A stretch of 64,000 nucleotides of DNA from the NCBI RefSeq assembly GCF_000582785.1, contig NZ_HG931174.1, positions 522,427 to 586,426 of the forward strand. Reading direction: 5' to 3'. The notes beneath the pieces were generated by a model. The model saw only the letters and a program-made list of their open reading frames with translations. It was not told the DNA's origin and did no database searches. Numbering within the stretch: position 1 is the stretch's first letter; the number at the start of each line of letters is the position of its first letter. Both the position numbers and the translations under genes were made by a program. This stretch comes from Candidatus Blastococcus massiliensis AP3 (GTDB lineage: Bacteria; Actinomycetota; Actinomycetes; Mycobacteriales; Geodermatophilaceae). Shown one piece after another: positions 47,297 to 55,937 of the stretch.

Positions 47297-47689
47297 TTAC
47301 TTGACGGTGACGGTGGCGCCGGCGCCCTCGAGGGCGGCCTTGGCCTTCTCGGCAGCGTCCTTGGCGACCTTCTCCAGGACCGGCTTCGGCGCGTTGTCGA
47401 CCAGGTCCTTGGCCTCCTTGAGGCCGAGCGAGGTCAGGCCGCGCACCTCCTTGATGACCTGGATCTTCTTGTCACCGGCGCTCTCGAGGATGACGTCGAA
47501 CTCGTCCTGCTCGGCAGCGGCCTCGGCACCGCCACCGCCGCCACCGGCGGCGGGGGCGGCCGCGACGGCCACGGGGGCAGCCGCGGTGACCTCGAAGGTC
47601 TCCTCGAACTGCTTCACGAAGTCGGACAGCTCGAGGAGGGTCATCTCCTTGAACGCGTCGAGCAGCTCCGTGCTGGAAAGCTTGGCCAT
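47297..47689 (-). CDS. rplL: 50S ribosomal protein L7/L12
   Basis: A 130-residue stalk protein: an N-terminal dimerisation helix ([24 protein letters not shown] in pieces), an Ala/Gly hinge, and the C-terminal factor-recruiting domain ([28 protein letters not shown] in pieces). It starts 17 nt after the rplJ stop. Confidence 0.97.
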   Translation of the reverse strand: MAKLSSTELLDAFKEMTLLELSDFVKQFEETFEVTAAAPVAVAAAPAAGGGGGGAEAAAEQDEFDVILESAGDKKIQVIKEVRGLTSLGLKEAKDLVDNAPKPVLEKVAKDAAEKAKAALEGAGATVTVK

Positions 47690-47706
47690 GTCGATCTCCT
47701 TCTGGG

Positions 47707-48321
47707 TCAGTCGTCGCTGGCCGCGTCGGCGGCCGGCGAGTCGGTCTCGGGGGTGGTGTCAGCAGCAGGTGCGTCGTCAGCGGCAGGAGCCTCGGCAGCC
47801 GGAGCGTCGGCGGCCTTCTTCTCCTGCAGCGCGGCGGCGAGGCGGGCGACCTGCGACAGCGGGGCCTGGAACAGCCCCGCAGCCTTGGTCAGGTTGCCCT
47901 TCATCGCGCCGGCCAGCTTGGCCAGCAGGACCTCACGGGGCTCGACGTCGGCGAGGCGGGTGACCTCGGAGGCGTCGACCGTGCGGCCGTCGACCACGCC
48001 GCCCTTGACGACGAGCAGCGGGTTGGCCTTCGCGAAGTCGCGGAGAGCCTTGGCGCCCTCGACCGGGTCGCCCTCGATGAAGGCGATCGCGGTGGGACCG
48101 TTGAGCAGCGGGGCGAGGTCGGAGAAACCGACCGAGTCCGCCGCCCGCTTCGTCAGGGTGTTCTTGACGACGGCGTAGCTGCTGCCCGCACCGAGGGAAC
48201 GACGCAGCTCGGTCAGCTGCGCCACGGTCAGCCCGCGGTACTCGGTGAGCACCGCCGCACTCGAGTTCTGGAACCGCTCGGTGATCTCGTCGATCACCGC
48301 GGCCTTCGCCTGCGTGGGCAT
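47707..48321 (-). CDS. rplJ: 50S ribosomal protein L10
   Basis: A 204-residue uL10, the stalk base that carries L7/L12 dimers. [36 protein letters not shown] (in pieces) is typical. A ~35-residue Ala/Asp/Pro-rich acidic tail extends past the usual length. Start ATG 48319-48321 by homology. Confidence 0.95.
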   Translation of the reverse strand: MPTQAKAAVIDEITERFQNSSAAVLTEYRGLTVAQLTELRRSLGAGSSYAVVKNTLTKRAADSVGFSDLAPLLNGPTAIAFIEGDPVEGAKALRDFAKANPLLVVKGGVVDGRTVDASEVTRLADVEPREVLLAKLAGAMKGNLTKAAGLFQAPLSQVARLAAALQEKKAADAPAAEAPAADDAPAADTTPETDSPAADAASDD

Positions 48322-48592
48322 GGGCCTCCTCTCGTCTGTCGGGCGACCACTGGCCTTCGCGCGAACGCGGGCGATCGGGTGGCCCCGGAGACGAGGAACG
48401 CCCCGGCGCAGGGCGCACGGGGCGAGGAGCGGGCACGGGGCCCGCCTATCGAACCGTCCTCCTGCGCGGGTCGCCCGGAACTCCGGGACCTTCGATCGCA
48501 CGCGGACGTGCGACGACCAACGGTCTTGGGGGGAACGCCGACAAGAGTACGCGATACGACGACGGGCGCGGCAACCGGCCGGCGAGACCGGC
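48322..48592 (-). other. rplJL leader region
   Basis: The 270 nt between the rplA terminator and rplJ hold no gene. A TACTCT -10 candidate (48544-48549) lies in the only AT-richer patch; its TTGCCG -35 is 19 bp away, so the promoter call is weak. The rest of the leader is GC-rich and could fold into an L10-binding structure, but I could not confirm one. Confidence 0.4.
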
Positions 48593-48626
48593 GAGGGCCC
48601 CGCAGCACGTGCGCTGCGGGGCCCTC
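48593..48626 (-). terminator. Terminator after rplKA
   Basis: A perfect 14-bp stem GAGGGCCCCGCAGC/GCTGCGGGGCCCTC with a 6-nt loop lies 15 nt after the rplA stop. Transcription of rplJL then needs the downstream promoter or readthrough. Confidence 0.8.
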
Positions 48627-48641
48627 GGAGTCCGTCCTGGA

Positions 48642-49361
48642 CTAGGCGGTCGGCTCGTCCGCCAGCAGGTTCCGGGTGCGGTTCGGGTCGACCGGGATAC
48701 CCGGGCCCATCGTCGTCGAGATGGTGACCTTCTTGACGTACCGGCCCTTGGCCGACGACGGCTTGGCCCGCAGCACCTCGTCCAGCGCGGCCGCGTAGTT
48801 CTCGACGAGCTTGGCCTGGTCGAAGGACGCCTTGCCGATGACCAGGTGCAGGTTGGCCTGCTTGTCGACGCGGAAGTTGATCTTTCCGCCCTTGATGTCG
48901 TTGACGGCCTTGGTGACGTCGGGGGTCACCGTGCCGGTCTTCGGGTTCGGCATCAGACCGCGGGGGCCGAGGATGCGGGCGATGCGGCCGACCTTGGCCA
49001 TCTGGTCCGGCGTCGCGATCGCGGCGTCGAAGTCCAGGAAGCCGCCCTGGATCTTCTCGATCAGGTCGTCCGAGCCGACGACGTCGGCGCCGGCGGCCTC
49101 GGCCTCGGCGGCCTTGTCACCGGTCGCGAAGACGATGACGCGGGCGGTCTTGCCGGTGCCGTGCGGCAGGTTCACCGTGCCGCGGACCATCTGGTCGGCC
49201 TTGCGCGGGTCGACACCCAGGCGCATGGCCACCTCGACGGTGGCGTCGTAGGAGGTCGTCGACGTCTCCTTGGCCAGCGCTGCGGCCTGGAGCGGGGTGT
49301 ACAGGTTGTCGCGGTCGACCTTGTCGGCCGCGGCCCGGAACTTCTTGCCGTGCTTCGCCAT
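48642..49361 (-). CDS. rplA: 50S ribosomal protein L1
   Basis: A 239-residue uL1 of the mobile E-site stalk: [42 protein letters not shown] (in pieces) and [21 protein letters not shown]. Start at ATG 49359-49361 by family length. Confidence 0.96.
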   Translation of the reverse strand: MAKHGKKFRAAADKVDRDNLYTPLQAAALAKETSTTSYDATVEVAMRLGVDPRKADQMVRGTVNLPHGTGKTARVIVFATGDKAAEAEAAGADVVGSDDLIEKIQGGFLDFDAAIATPDQMAKVGRIARILGPRGLMPNPKTGTVTPDVTKAVNDIKGGKINFRVDKQANLHLVIGKASFDQAKLVENYAAALDEVLRAKPSSAKGRYVKKVTISTTMGPGIPVDPNRTRNLLADEPTA

Positions 49362-49473
49362 GGTGGTTCCTCTCCGGGGGCCCTGATGAGCGGAGCCCCG
49401 GTCACGTGGTGAACGGGCCTGGCGAGGCCCTCCCACTACTTCTGGGTGGAACTGGTGAGGGGGTGGAGCTGGT

Positions 49474-49902
49474 TCAGACGACCGTGATGCCCATCGACCG
49501 GGCGGTGCCGGCGATGATCTTCTCGGCCTGGTCGAGGTCGTTGGCGTTGAGGTCGGCCATCTTGGTGGTGGCGATCTCGCGGACCTGGTCACGGGTGACC
49601 GTGGCGACCTTCGTCTTGTGCGGCTCGCCCGAGCCCTTGTCGACACCGGCGGCCTTGAGCAGCATGCGCGCGGCCGGCGGGGTCTTGGTGACGAACGTGA
49701 ACGACCGGTCCTCGAACACCGAGATCTCGACCGGGACCACGTTGCCGCGCTGCGACTCGGTCGCGGCGTTGTAGGCCTTGCAGAACTCCATGATGTTGAC
49801 GCCGTGCTGGCCCAGCGCCGGACCCACGGGCGGCGCGGGGGTGGCCGCACCGGCGTTGATCTGGAGCTTGATGACCGCGGTCAACCGCTTCCTGGGGGGC
49901 AT
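49474..49902 (-). CDS. rplK: 50S ribosomal protein L11
   Basis: A 142-residue uL11: [26 protein letters not shown] (in pieces), the GTPase-centre N-domain, and the rRNA-binding C-domain ending SMGITVV. The 112-nt gap to rplA contains no gene. Confidence 0.97.
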   Translation of the reverse strand: MPPRKRLTAVIKLQINAGAATPAPPVGPALGQHGVNIMEFCKAYNAATESQRGNVVPVEISVFEDRSFTFVTKTPPAARMLLKAAGVDKGSGEPHKTKVATVTRDQVREIATTKMADLNANDLDQAEKIIAGTARSMGITVV

Positions 49903-49952
49903 GACTTCCTTCTATCTCGGGTGGATCAGCTCGTAGGGGACGCCGTGAGACG

Positions 49953-50867
49953 TCAGATCTTCGAGACCTGGTTGAACGACAGCTCGACGGGCGTCTCGCG
50001 GCCGAAGATGGAGACCAGCACCTGCAGTTTCTGCTGCTCGGCGTTGATCTCGTTGATCGTGGCGGGCAGCGTCGCGAACGGCCCGTCCATGACGGTGACC
50101 GACTCGCCGACCTCGAAGTCGACGAGCGCGGCCGGCGCGGCGGCCGCCGGGGCTGCCTCGCCACCGGCGGTCCGGGCCGCCTGCGGAGCGGTCGCGGGCA
50201 CGAGGATCTTGACGACCTCGTCCAGCGTCAGCGGGGAGGGCTTGGAGGTCGCGCCGACGAAGCCGGTGACACCGGGGGTGTTGCGCACCGCGCCCCAGGA
50301 CTCGTCGTTGAGCTCCATCCGCACGAGCAGGTAGCCCGGCAGCACCTTGCGGTTGACCTGCGCCCGCTTGCCGTTCTTGATCTCGGTGACCTCCTCGGTG
50401 GGCACCTCGATCTGGTAGATGTAGTCCTCCACGTCGAGGGACTGGATGCGCGCCTCGAGGTTGGTCTTCACCTTGTTCTCGTAGCCGGCGTAGCTGTGGA
50501 CGACGTACCAGTCGCCGGGCGCCAGACGCAGCGCCTTCTTCATCGCCTCGGCCGGGTCCTCGTCCTCGGGCTCCTGGTTCTCCAGCTCCTGGGTCTCGGG
50601 CTCCTCCGCGACGTCCGAGTCCTCCGCGGGAGCGGCCAGCGGGTCGGCGGCGAGGGTGTCGGGGTCGCCGCTCTCGATCTCCGGGGTCACGTCGGCGACC
50701 TCGGTGTCGAGGTCCAGGGCGGCGGTGTCGCTCGAACCCTCGGCGGCGCCGGTCTCGCCGACGCCGGTCTCGACGTCGGCGGTGCCGCGCTGCTCGAAGC
50801 GGGCGTCGTCCAGGTCGATGCCTTCGACCGCACTGTCGGTCTCGAAGGGCTCGCGGGGCTCGGTCAC
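49953..50867 (-). CDS. nusG: Transcription antitermination/elongation factor NusG
   Basis: A 304-residue NusG. About 120 acidic N-terminal residues precede the NGN domain ([25 protein letters not shown] in pieces; [30 protein letters not shown] in pieces). The KOW domain ([21 protein letters not shown] in pieces) ends the protein. The acidic extension is common in actinobacteria. GTG start. Lies between secE and rplK. Confidence 0.95.
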   Translation of the reverse strand: MTEPREPFETDSAVEGIDLDDARFEQRGTADVETGVGETGAAEGSSDTAALDLDTEVADVTPEIESGDPDTLAADPLAAPAEDSDVAEEPETQELENQEPEDEDPAEAMKKALRLAPGDWYVVHSYAGYENKVKTNLEARIQSLDVEDYIYQIEVPTEEVTEIKNGKRAQVNRKVLPGYLLVRMELNDESWGAVRNTPGVTGFVGATSKPSPLTLDEVVKILVPATAPQAARTAGGEAAPAAAAPAALVDFEVGESVTVMDGPFATLPATINEINAEQQKLQVLVSIFGRETPVELSFNQVSKI

Positions 50868-50909
50868 AGATTCTCTTCCTTGTCGGATGGCGTGCGGGGC
50901 GGGCGGAGG

Positions 50910-51434
50910 TCAGCCGAAGACGGCGATCACGCCCCGGGAGAAGATCAGGTCCATCCCGGCGACCAGCGCCACCATGAACGCCACGAACACGATGACCACG
51001 CTCGTGTAGGTGATCAGCTCGCGGCGCCCCGGCCAGATGACCTTGCGGAGCTCGGCGACGACCTCGCGCAGGAACCGGCCGAGGGAGCGCTTCTGGCGGA
51101 TCTCGTCGGCCCGGGCACGCTCGGCCGCGGCACGCGAGCGGGTGCCACCGCCCTCGCTGCCGGCCGGCCGGGACGCCGACCGCGCGGCGCGACGGCCGGT
51201 GGCCGGCTCGTCCTCGGCGTCGTCGTCGTCCGCGGTGATCCGTCCGCGTCGACGCCGGGCCGGTGCGACGACCTTGTCCTCCTCGGCCGAGGCCTCGGCG
51301 GCGACCGCGTCCTCGGCGGCCTCGAGCTCGCCGGCGTCGTCGACGCCGGGGGTCTCGCGGTCGAGCTGCTCGTCGGTCAGCTCGGCGTCGGACACGTCGG
51401 GACGGTCGTCCTCGCGTTCCGGCTTCTCGCTCAC
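50910..51434 (-). CDS. secE: Preprotein translocase subunit SecE
   Basis: A 174-residue SecE. Only the last ~65 residues are the conserved part: [25 protein letters not shown], then one membrane segment ([20 protein letters not shown]). The ~105-residue N-terminus is acidic and Arg/Ala-rich and lacks membrane segments. GTG start. Partner of SecY (8659-7349). Confidence 0.94.
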   Translation of the reverse strand: MSEKPEREDDRPDVSDAELTDEQLDRETPGVDDAGELEAAEDAVAAEASAEEDKVVAPARRRRGRITADDDDAEDEPATGRRAARSASRPAGSEGGGTRSRAAAERARADEIRQKRSLGRFLREVVAELRKVIWPGRRELITYTSVVIVFVAFMVALVAGMDLIFSRGVIAVFG

Positions 51435-51513
51435 TGCGCCTCGCTCGCCTCGTGGTGGGTGCCGTCCCCGGCGGGGGCGGTCGGTCGTCGGCCGTGCATC
51501 GTGGGTCCTGCAG

Positions 51514-51589
<76 letters not shown>

Positions 51590-51695
51590 AGACCCCGGAA
51601 CGGGGCCCGGGACCGCCCGCCTCACCACGGCAGCGCGGTGCCTCGCGAAAGTTCCGAGGCACGCCGGTGGCGGGGTCAGCTGCCCCAGGACGGCC

Positions 51696-51701
51696 AGTGT
51701 A
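51696..51701 (-). promoter_or_regulatory. Candidate -10 of tRNA-Trp/secE/nusG
   Basis: TACACT on the minus strand fits TAnnnT. A TTGGCT or TGGCTG 18-19 bp upstream is a weak -35. Between it and the tRNA an 8-bp hairpin GTGCCTCG/CGAGGCAC is seen at about 51638-51664. Confidence 0.45.
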
Positions 51702-51793
51702 CGGGACCGCGACCGGGCACAGCCAACGTCCCACCGATGGCCCGCGACAGCATCGACTCGGTGCGGGCGCGCCGTCTTTGACACCATGCTCCT

Positions 51794-53062
51794 ATGCCCG
51801 CCCAGCCCACGACCCCCGCGTCCTCGGAGCCGTCCACCCCGTCCACCGAGCTGCCGCCCGCGCAGCGGCGCATCTCCCGCCGCATCGCCGGCATCGCCGA
51901 GTCGGCGACCCTCGCCGTCGACGCCAAGGCCAAGGCGCTCAAGGCGGCCGGCAAGCCGGTCATCGGTTTCGGGGCCGGTGAGCCGGACTTCCCGACGCCG
52001 GACTACATCGTCGAGGCCGCCGTCGAGGCCGCCCGCCGGCCGGCGATGCACCGCTACACCCCCGCCGGCGGCCTGCCGGCCCTGAAGGACGCGATCGTCG
52101 CCAAGACCGCGCGCGACTCGGGGCTCCAGGTCACCGCCGCCCAGGTGCTGGTCACCAACGGCGGGAAGCAGGCCGTGTACGAGGCGCTGGCGACGATGCT
52201 CGACCCGGGCGACGAGGTGCTCCTGCCCGCTCCGTACTGGACCACCTACCCCGAGGCGATCCGGCTGGCCGGCGGTGTCCCCGTGCCGGTCGTGGCCGAC
52301 GAGCAGAGCGGCTACCTGGTCTCCGCCGCGCAGCTCGAGGCAGCCCGCACCCCGCGCACGAAGGTGCTGCTGTTCTGCTCGCCCTCGAACCCCACCGGCG
52401 CGGTGTACCCCGCCGAGCAGGTCGCGGAGATCGGCCGCTGGGCGCTGGAAGCCGGCCTCTGGGTGCTGACCGACGAGATCTACGAGCACCTGACCTACGG
52501 CGGGGCGACCGCACCGTCGATGCCCGTGCTCGTCCCCGAGCTCGCCGACCGCTGCGTCGTGGTGAACGGCGTGGCCAAGACCTACGCCATGACCGGCTGG
52601 CGGGTGGGCTGGATCGTCGGGCCCGCCGACGTCGTCAAGGCGGCCACCAACCTGCAGTCGCACGCCACCTCGAACGTCGCCAACGTCTCGCAGGCCGCCG
52701 CCATCGCCGCGCTCACCGGTGACCTCTCGGCGGTGGCCACCATGCGCGAGGCCTTCGACCGGCGCCGGAAGACGATCGTCTCCATGCTGCGCCAGATCCC
52801 CGGCGTCGCCTGCCCCGAGCCACAGGGGGCCTTCTACGTGTACCCGTCGGTCAAGGGGCTGCTCGGCCGGTCCATCGGTGGCCGCACCGCGGAGACCAGC
52901 GTCGAGCTGGCCGAGCTCATCCTCGAGCTGGCCGAGGTCGCCGTCGTCCCCGGCGAGGCCTTCGGCACCCCGGGCTACGTGCGGATGTCCTACGCGCTGG
53001 GCGACGACGACCTGGCCGAGGGCGTCGGCCGGATGCAGCGTCTGCTGACCAGCGCCGACTGA
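51794..53062 (+). CDS. PLP-dependent aminotransferase class I (AspC-like)
   Basis: A 422-residue fold-type I aminotransferase that probably transfers the amino group of aspartate or a related acid to 2-oxoglutarate. [44 protein letters not shown] and the PLP lysine in [17 protein letters not shown] are clear, with a C-terminal YVRMSYALG arginine. An N-terminal Ser/Thr/Pro extension of about 22 residues is atypical and the true start may be later. Confidence 0.88.
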   Translation: MPAQPTTPASSEPSTPSTELPPAQRRISRRIAGIAESATLAVDAKAKALKAAGKPVIGFGAGEPDFPTPDYIVEAAVEAARRPAMHRYTPAGGLPALKDAIVAKTARDSGLQVTAAQVLVTNGGKQAVYEALATMLDPGDEVLLPAPYWTTYPEAIRLAGGVPVPVVADEQSGYLVSAAQLEAARTPRTKVLLFCSPSNPTGAVYPAEQVAEIGRWALEAGLWVLTDEIYEHLTYGGATAPSMPVLVPELADRCVVVNGVAKTYAMTGWRVGWIVGPADVVKAATNLQSHATSNVANVSQAAAIAALTGDLSAVATMREAFDRRRKTIVSMLRQIPGVACPEPQGAFYVYPSVKGLLGRSIGGRTAETSVELAELILELAEVAVVPGEAFGTPGYVRMSYALGDDDLAEGVGRMQRLLTSAD

Positions 53063-53073
53063 GCGCAGGGCCT

Positions 53074-54492
53074 CTACCCGCTCAGCGCGCCGGCGTCGAC
53101 CAGGACGTCGCGCGCCTCGGGCAGGTCGGCCAGGGCGGCCGCGACGTCCTCGGGGGTGGCGATCGTCCAGGCCGCCGCGTCCACGTAGCAGCGCACGGCG
53201 GCGTCGAACGCCTCGGCGCCGGCGGCCTCCCGTGCCGCGAGCAGCACCGCGCCGCCCTTGCCGTAGACGCGGGCGCCGTACTGCCGCTGGGTGCGGAAGT
53301 CGTCCATGGCGGCGCCGACGTCGCCGTGCACGCCCAGCGCCGGCTCCAGCTCCGCGGCCGACGACGGGTGCACGAGCGCCTCGGCCCAGGTGGCGAACGC
53401 CTCGTCCAGCCAGGGATCGCGGTACTGCGAGTTGCCGACCATCCCGTAGAACCACATGTGCGCGACCTCGTGCACCAGGACCTCCGCGCTGGGCGAGGCC
53501 TGCAGGATCGAGCTGGGGTACTCGATGCCGCCGCGGTAGTCGGGCAGCTGCGGCACGGTGAGCGTGCCGTAGGGGAACGGCCCGAGGTGCTCCTCGAGGT
53601 CCGCGATGGCCTCGACCGTGGCGTCGGCCAGCTCGTCGGCCGTCGGCTCCGCGCCGGGCAGCGCCCCCGCTGTCACCCGGACGCCCTCCGGCGTCGTCCG
53701 CTCGGCGGTCGTGAACCGCCCGGCGGCGACGCTGACGTCCCGGGCCACCGGCTCTTGGGACGTCCAGGTGCGCCGGCCCGCGGCGTCGGGAGCCGTCGGC
53801 TCGGCCTGGTCACCGGTCATCAGCACGGTGAGGTCCGCGGGCGCCGAGACCCGCACGGTCGTGTCCGCGGCCGCGCTGGTCGTCGTCTCCCCGGAGATCT
53901 CGACGAACGGGTCGCGCGCCCACCCGACCCCGGGCTCCCAGGCCAGGAGCGGGGCGCCGCTGGCCCACCACGACACGTCCTCGTCGGAGCCGACCCGCTC
54001 GAACCCGCCGGAGCCGAGGGTGAGCGTGAAGTCCAGTTCGACCTCGGTGGTGTCCCCGGCCTCGAGCGGCTCGTCCAGCGCGACGACGTAGCCGCCGCCG
54101 GGACCTGACGCGCCCAGGGACTCGTAGCGCGAGCCGGCCACGTCGTCGCCCCGGACGGCGTCGACGACCAGCCGCGAGCCCGCCGACGCGATGTCAGGGC
54201 CGTTGGGCACCAGCCGGAAGACCAGCTCTTCGACGGGGCGGTCGGGGGTGAACACGACGGTCTCGGTCCCGGTCACCGTGCGCAGGTCGTCGGCCAGCCG
54301 GAAGTCCAGCCCGACGCGGGGGCGGTCGGGATCGGGCTCCGCCCGCCCGGGGCAGGACTCCTGCCGGACGGCGGGGGACGACACGGTCGCGGGCTCCGGT
54401 GCCGTGACGGTGTCGACGAAGGAGGTGCAGCCGCTCAGCAGCGCGGCGCCGGCCACCGCGGCGACGGCGGTGCGCAGCGGCGCCCGGTTCAT
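53074..54492 (-). CDS. M1-family zinc metallopeptidase lipoprotein
   Basis: A 472-residue protein with a lipoprotein signal (AAVAGAALLSGC; modified Cys about 22). The catalytic motif is HEVAH (in VLVHEVAHMWFYG) with the third zinc ligand Glu 19 residues later (DPWLDEAFATWAE), an HExxH-x18-E pattern of M1 gluzincins. YRGGIEYPS takes the place of the GAMEN exopeptidase loop. The N-terminal ~250 residues form the beta-sandwich. It is exported and membrane-bound; the substrate is unknown. Confidence 0.88.
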   Translation of the reverse strand: MNRAPLRTAVAAVAGAALLSGCTSFVDTVTAPEPATVSSPAVRQESCPGRAEPDPDRPRVGLDFRLADDLRTVTGTETVVFTPDRPVEELVFRLVPNGPDIASAGSRLVVDAVRGDDVAGSRYESLGASGPGGGYVVALDEPLEAGDTTEVELDFTLTLGSGGFERVGSDEDVSWWASGAPLLAWEPGVGWARDPFVEISGETTTSAAADTTVRVSAPADLTVLMTGDQAEPTAPDAAGRRTWTSQEPVARDVSVAAGRFTTAERTTPEGVRVTAGALPGAEPTADELADATVEAIADLEEHLGPFPYGTLTVPQLPDYRGGIEYPSSILQASPSAEVLVHEVAHMWFYGMVGNSQYRDPWLDEAFATWAEALVHPSSAAELEPALGVHGDVGAAMDDFRTQRQYGARVYGKGGAVLLAAREAAGAEAFDAAVRCYVDAAAWTIATPEDVAAALADLPEARDVLVDAGALSG

Positions 54493-54911
54493 GCCAGGCG
54501 GACGACGGCGCGGGCCAGCGAGAGGACCTTCTCCCCCGCGCTCGAGACGACGAGGTCCACCCGCACGCGCCCCTCCTCGAGGAGCACGCCGACGGTTCCG
54601 CGCACGGCCACCTCGGCGCCGGTGTCGTCGTCGGGGACGGTCACGGGGCGGCCGAACCGGACCTGGAACTCGACGAGCGCGGCGGGGTCCCCGGTCCAGT
54701 CGGTGACGGCGCGGCCGGCCAGCGCCATGGTGAACATGCCGTGGGCGATGACACCGGGCAGCCCCACCGCCGTCGCCACCCGGTCGCTCCAGTGGATGGG
54801 GTTGAAGTCGCCCGACGCCCCGGCGTAGCGGACCAGATCGGCCCGGGTGACCCGGTACACCTGCTCGGGCAGCTCGGTGCCGACGGTGACGTCGGCGAGC
54901 CGGACGGTCAC
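54489..54911 (-). CDS. hadB: MaoC-like (R)-hydroxyacyl dehydratase subunit HadB
   Basis: A 140-residue hot-dog fold protein with the hydratase motif YAGASGDFNPIHWSDRVATAVGLPGVIAHGMFTMALAGR (in pieces); catalytic Asp and His are present. In mycolate-type fatty-acid synthase II the active subunit is HadB, paired with HadA. It overlaps hadA by 4 nt and the peptidase stop likewise. Confidence 0.88.
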   Translation of the reverse strand: MTVRLADVTVGTELPEQVYRVTRADLVRYAGASGDFNPIHWSDRVATAVGLPGVIAHGMFTMALAGRAVTDWTGDPAALVEFQVRFGRPVTVPDDDTGAEVAVRGTVGVLLEEGRVRVDLVVSSAGEKVLSLARAVVRLA

Positions 54912-55354
54912 GCCTCGCCCCGCGCCACGAGCATCGACGTCGCCGTGCAGACCGCTTCGCCGTCCTCGGTGGCCAGATCCACGCGGGCGGTCAGCAGGTC
55001 GTTGCCGGCGACGGTGCGGGCGGCGTCGATCGTCGTCGTCGCGACCAGCCGGTCCCCGGCCCGGATCGGGCGATGGTGGGTGAACCGCTGCTCGCCGTGG
55101 ACGACGCGGCCGTAGTCGATCGCTACGTCGGGGTCGTCGAGCACCACCATGGCTGCCTCGAGGCTGACCGCGATGGCGAAGGTGGGCGGGGCGATCACGT
55201 CGGGATGGCCGGCCGCGCGGGCCGCCTCCGCGTCCCGGTACAGCGGGGAGCCGTCACCGATCGCGGCGGCGAACTCGGCGATCTTCGTGCGGCCGACCTC
55301 GTAGACGGCGGAGGGCGGGTAGCTGCGCCCGACCAGTGTCCGGTCCAGCGCCAT
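54908..55354 (-). CDS. hadA: MaoC-like dehydratase subunit HadA
   Basis: A 148-residue hot-dog fold protein (VGRSYPPSAVYEVGRTKIAEFAAAIGDGSPLYRD in pieces; VIAPPTFAIAVSLEA) that lacks the catalytic Asp-His pair and therefore matches the stabilising HadA half. Same order as in other actinobacteria: tRNA-Met, rpmG, hadA, hadB. Confidence 0.88.
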   Translation of the reverse strand: MALDRTLVGRSYPPSAVYEVGRTKIAEFAAAIGDGSPLYRDAEAARAAGHPDVIAPPTFAIAVSLEAAMVVLDDPDVAIDYGRVVHGEQRFTHHRPIRAGDRLVATTTIDAARTVAGNDLLTARVDLATEDGEAVCTATSMLVARGEA

Positions 55355-55386
55355 GCTCCCGCCCTCTCGCGTCGCGGCTGATCGGG

Positions 55387-55551
55387 TCAGCGGGTCTCGC
55401 GGTGCAGCGTGTGCTTGCGCTCGCGCGGGCAGTACTTCATCAGCTCGAGCCGGTCGGGGTCGTTCCGCCGGTTCTTGCGGGTGATGTAGTTGCGGTTCTT
55501 GCAGTCCTGGCAGGCCAGGGTGATCTTCGGGCGGACGTCGGTGGCTGCCAT
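55387..55551 (-). CDS. rpmG: 50S ribosomal protein L33
   Basis: A 54-residue bL33: [34 protein letters not shown] and HRETR at the end. Zinc cysteines C14, C17 and C41 are present. The usual fourth cysteine is Glu44 (CPRERKH), so it has an incomplete zinc site. ATG at 55549-55551. It precedes hadA. Confidence 0.94.
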   Translation of the reverse strand: MAATDVRPKITLACQDCKNRNYITRKNRRNDPDRLELMKYCPRERKHTLHRETR

Positions 55552-55625
55552 GGAGTGCTCCTAGCCTTGTCGGACAGGACCCGGGCCGGGTCCTGGTGTC
55601 GCTGCGGCACGGGTGCCGATGCGAC

Positions 55626-55653
55626 GACGGACCCCGTTGGTGCGGGGTCCGTC
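55626..55653 (-). terminator. Terminator after tRNA-Met
   Basis: A perfect 11-bp stem GACGGACCCCG/CGGGGTCCGTC with a 6-nt loop lies 6 nt past the tRNA 3' end and 75 nt before rpmG. It separates the tRNA from the ribosomal gene or attenuates it. Confidence 0.75.
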
Positions 55654-55658
55654 GGGAG

Positions 55659-55732
55659 TAGCGGTGACCGGACTTGAACCGGTGACACAGCGATTATGAG
55701 CCGCTTGCTCTACCAGGCTGAGCTACACCGCC
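55659..55732 (-). tRNA. tRNA-Met (anticodon CAT)
   Basis: A cloverleaf with acceptor GGCGGTG/CACCGCT (first pair G-U) and anticodon loop CTCATAA, so the anticodon is CAT. It looks like the elongator form (first pair G-U is formed, with the T-arm GGTTCAAGTCC). No encoded CCA. Confidence 0.95.
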
Positions 55733-55803
55733 GGGCGACCTGCGGCCCGGTCTCGCGACTGGACCGGAAGGTCGACGTACATGTTTCCACGTCTGTCTTG
55801 CTG

Positions 55804-55876
55804 AGCCCCTTTACGGAATCGAACCGTAGACCTTCTCCTTACCATGGAGACGCTCTGCCGACTGAGCTAAAGGGGC
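55804..55876 (-). tRNA. tRNA-Thr (anticodon GGT)
   Basis: A cloverleaf with acceptor GCCCCTT/AAGGGGC, anticodon loop ATGGTAA (anticodon GGT) and T-arm GGTTCGATTCC. No encoded CCA. A TATCGT -10 candidate lies at 55896-55901. Confidence 0.96.
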
Positions 55877-55883
55877 GTGCTCG

Positions 55884-55912
55884 GAGCCGTCAGAGACGAT
55901 ACCTGACGGCTC
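55884..55912 (-). terminator. Terminator of the GGDEF/EAL gene overlapping tRNA-Thr promoter
   Basis: A perfect 10-bp stem GAGCCGTCAG/CTGACGGCTC with a 9-nt loop begins 26 nt after the GGDEF/EAL stop. Its loop contains TATCGT on the minus strand, a -10 for tRNA-Thr. Confidence 0.75.
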
Positions 55913-55937
55913 CGGCGCACTCGCGGGGGCCCGCCGT

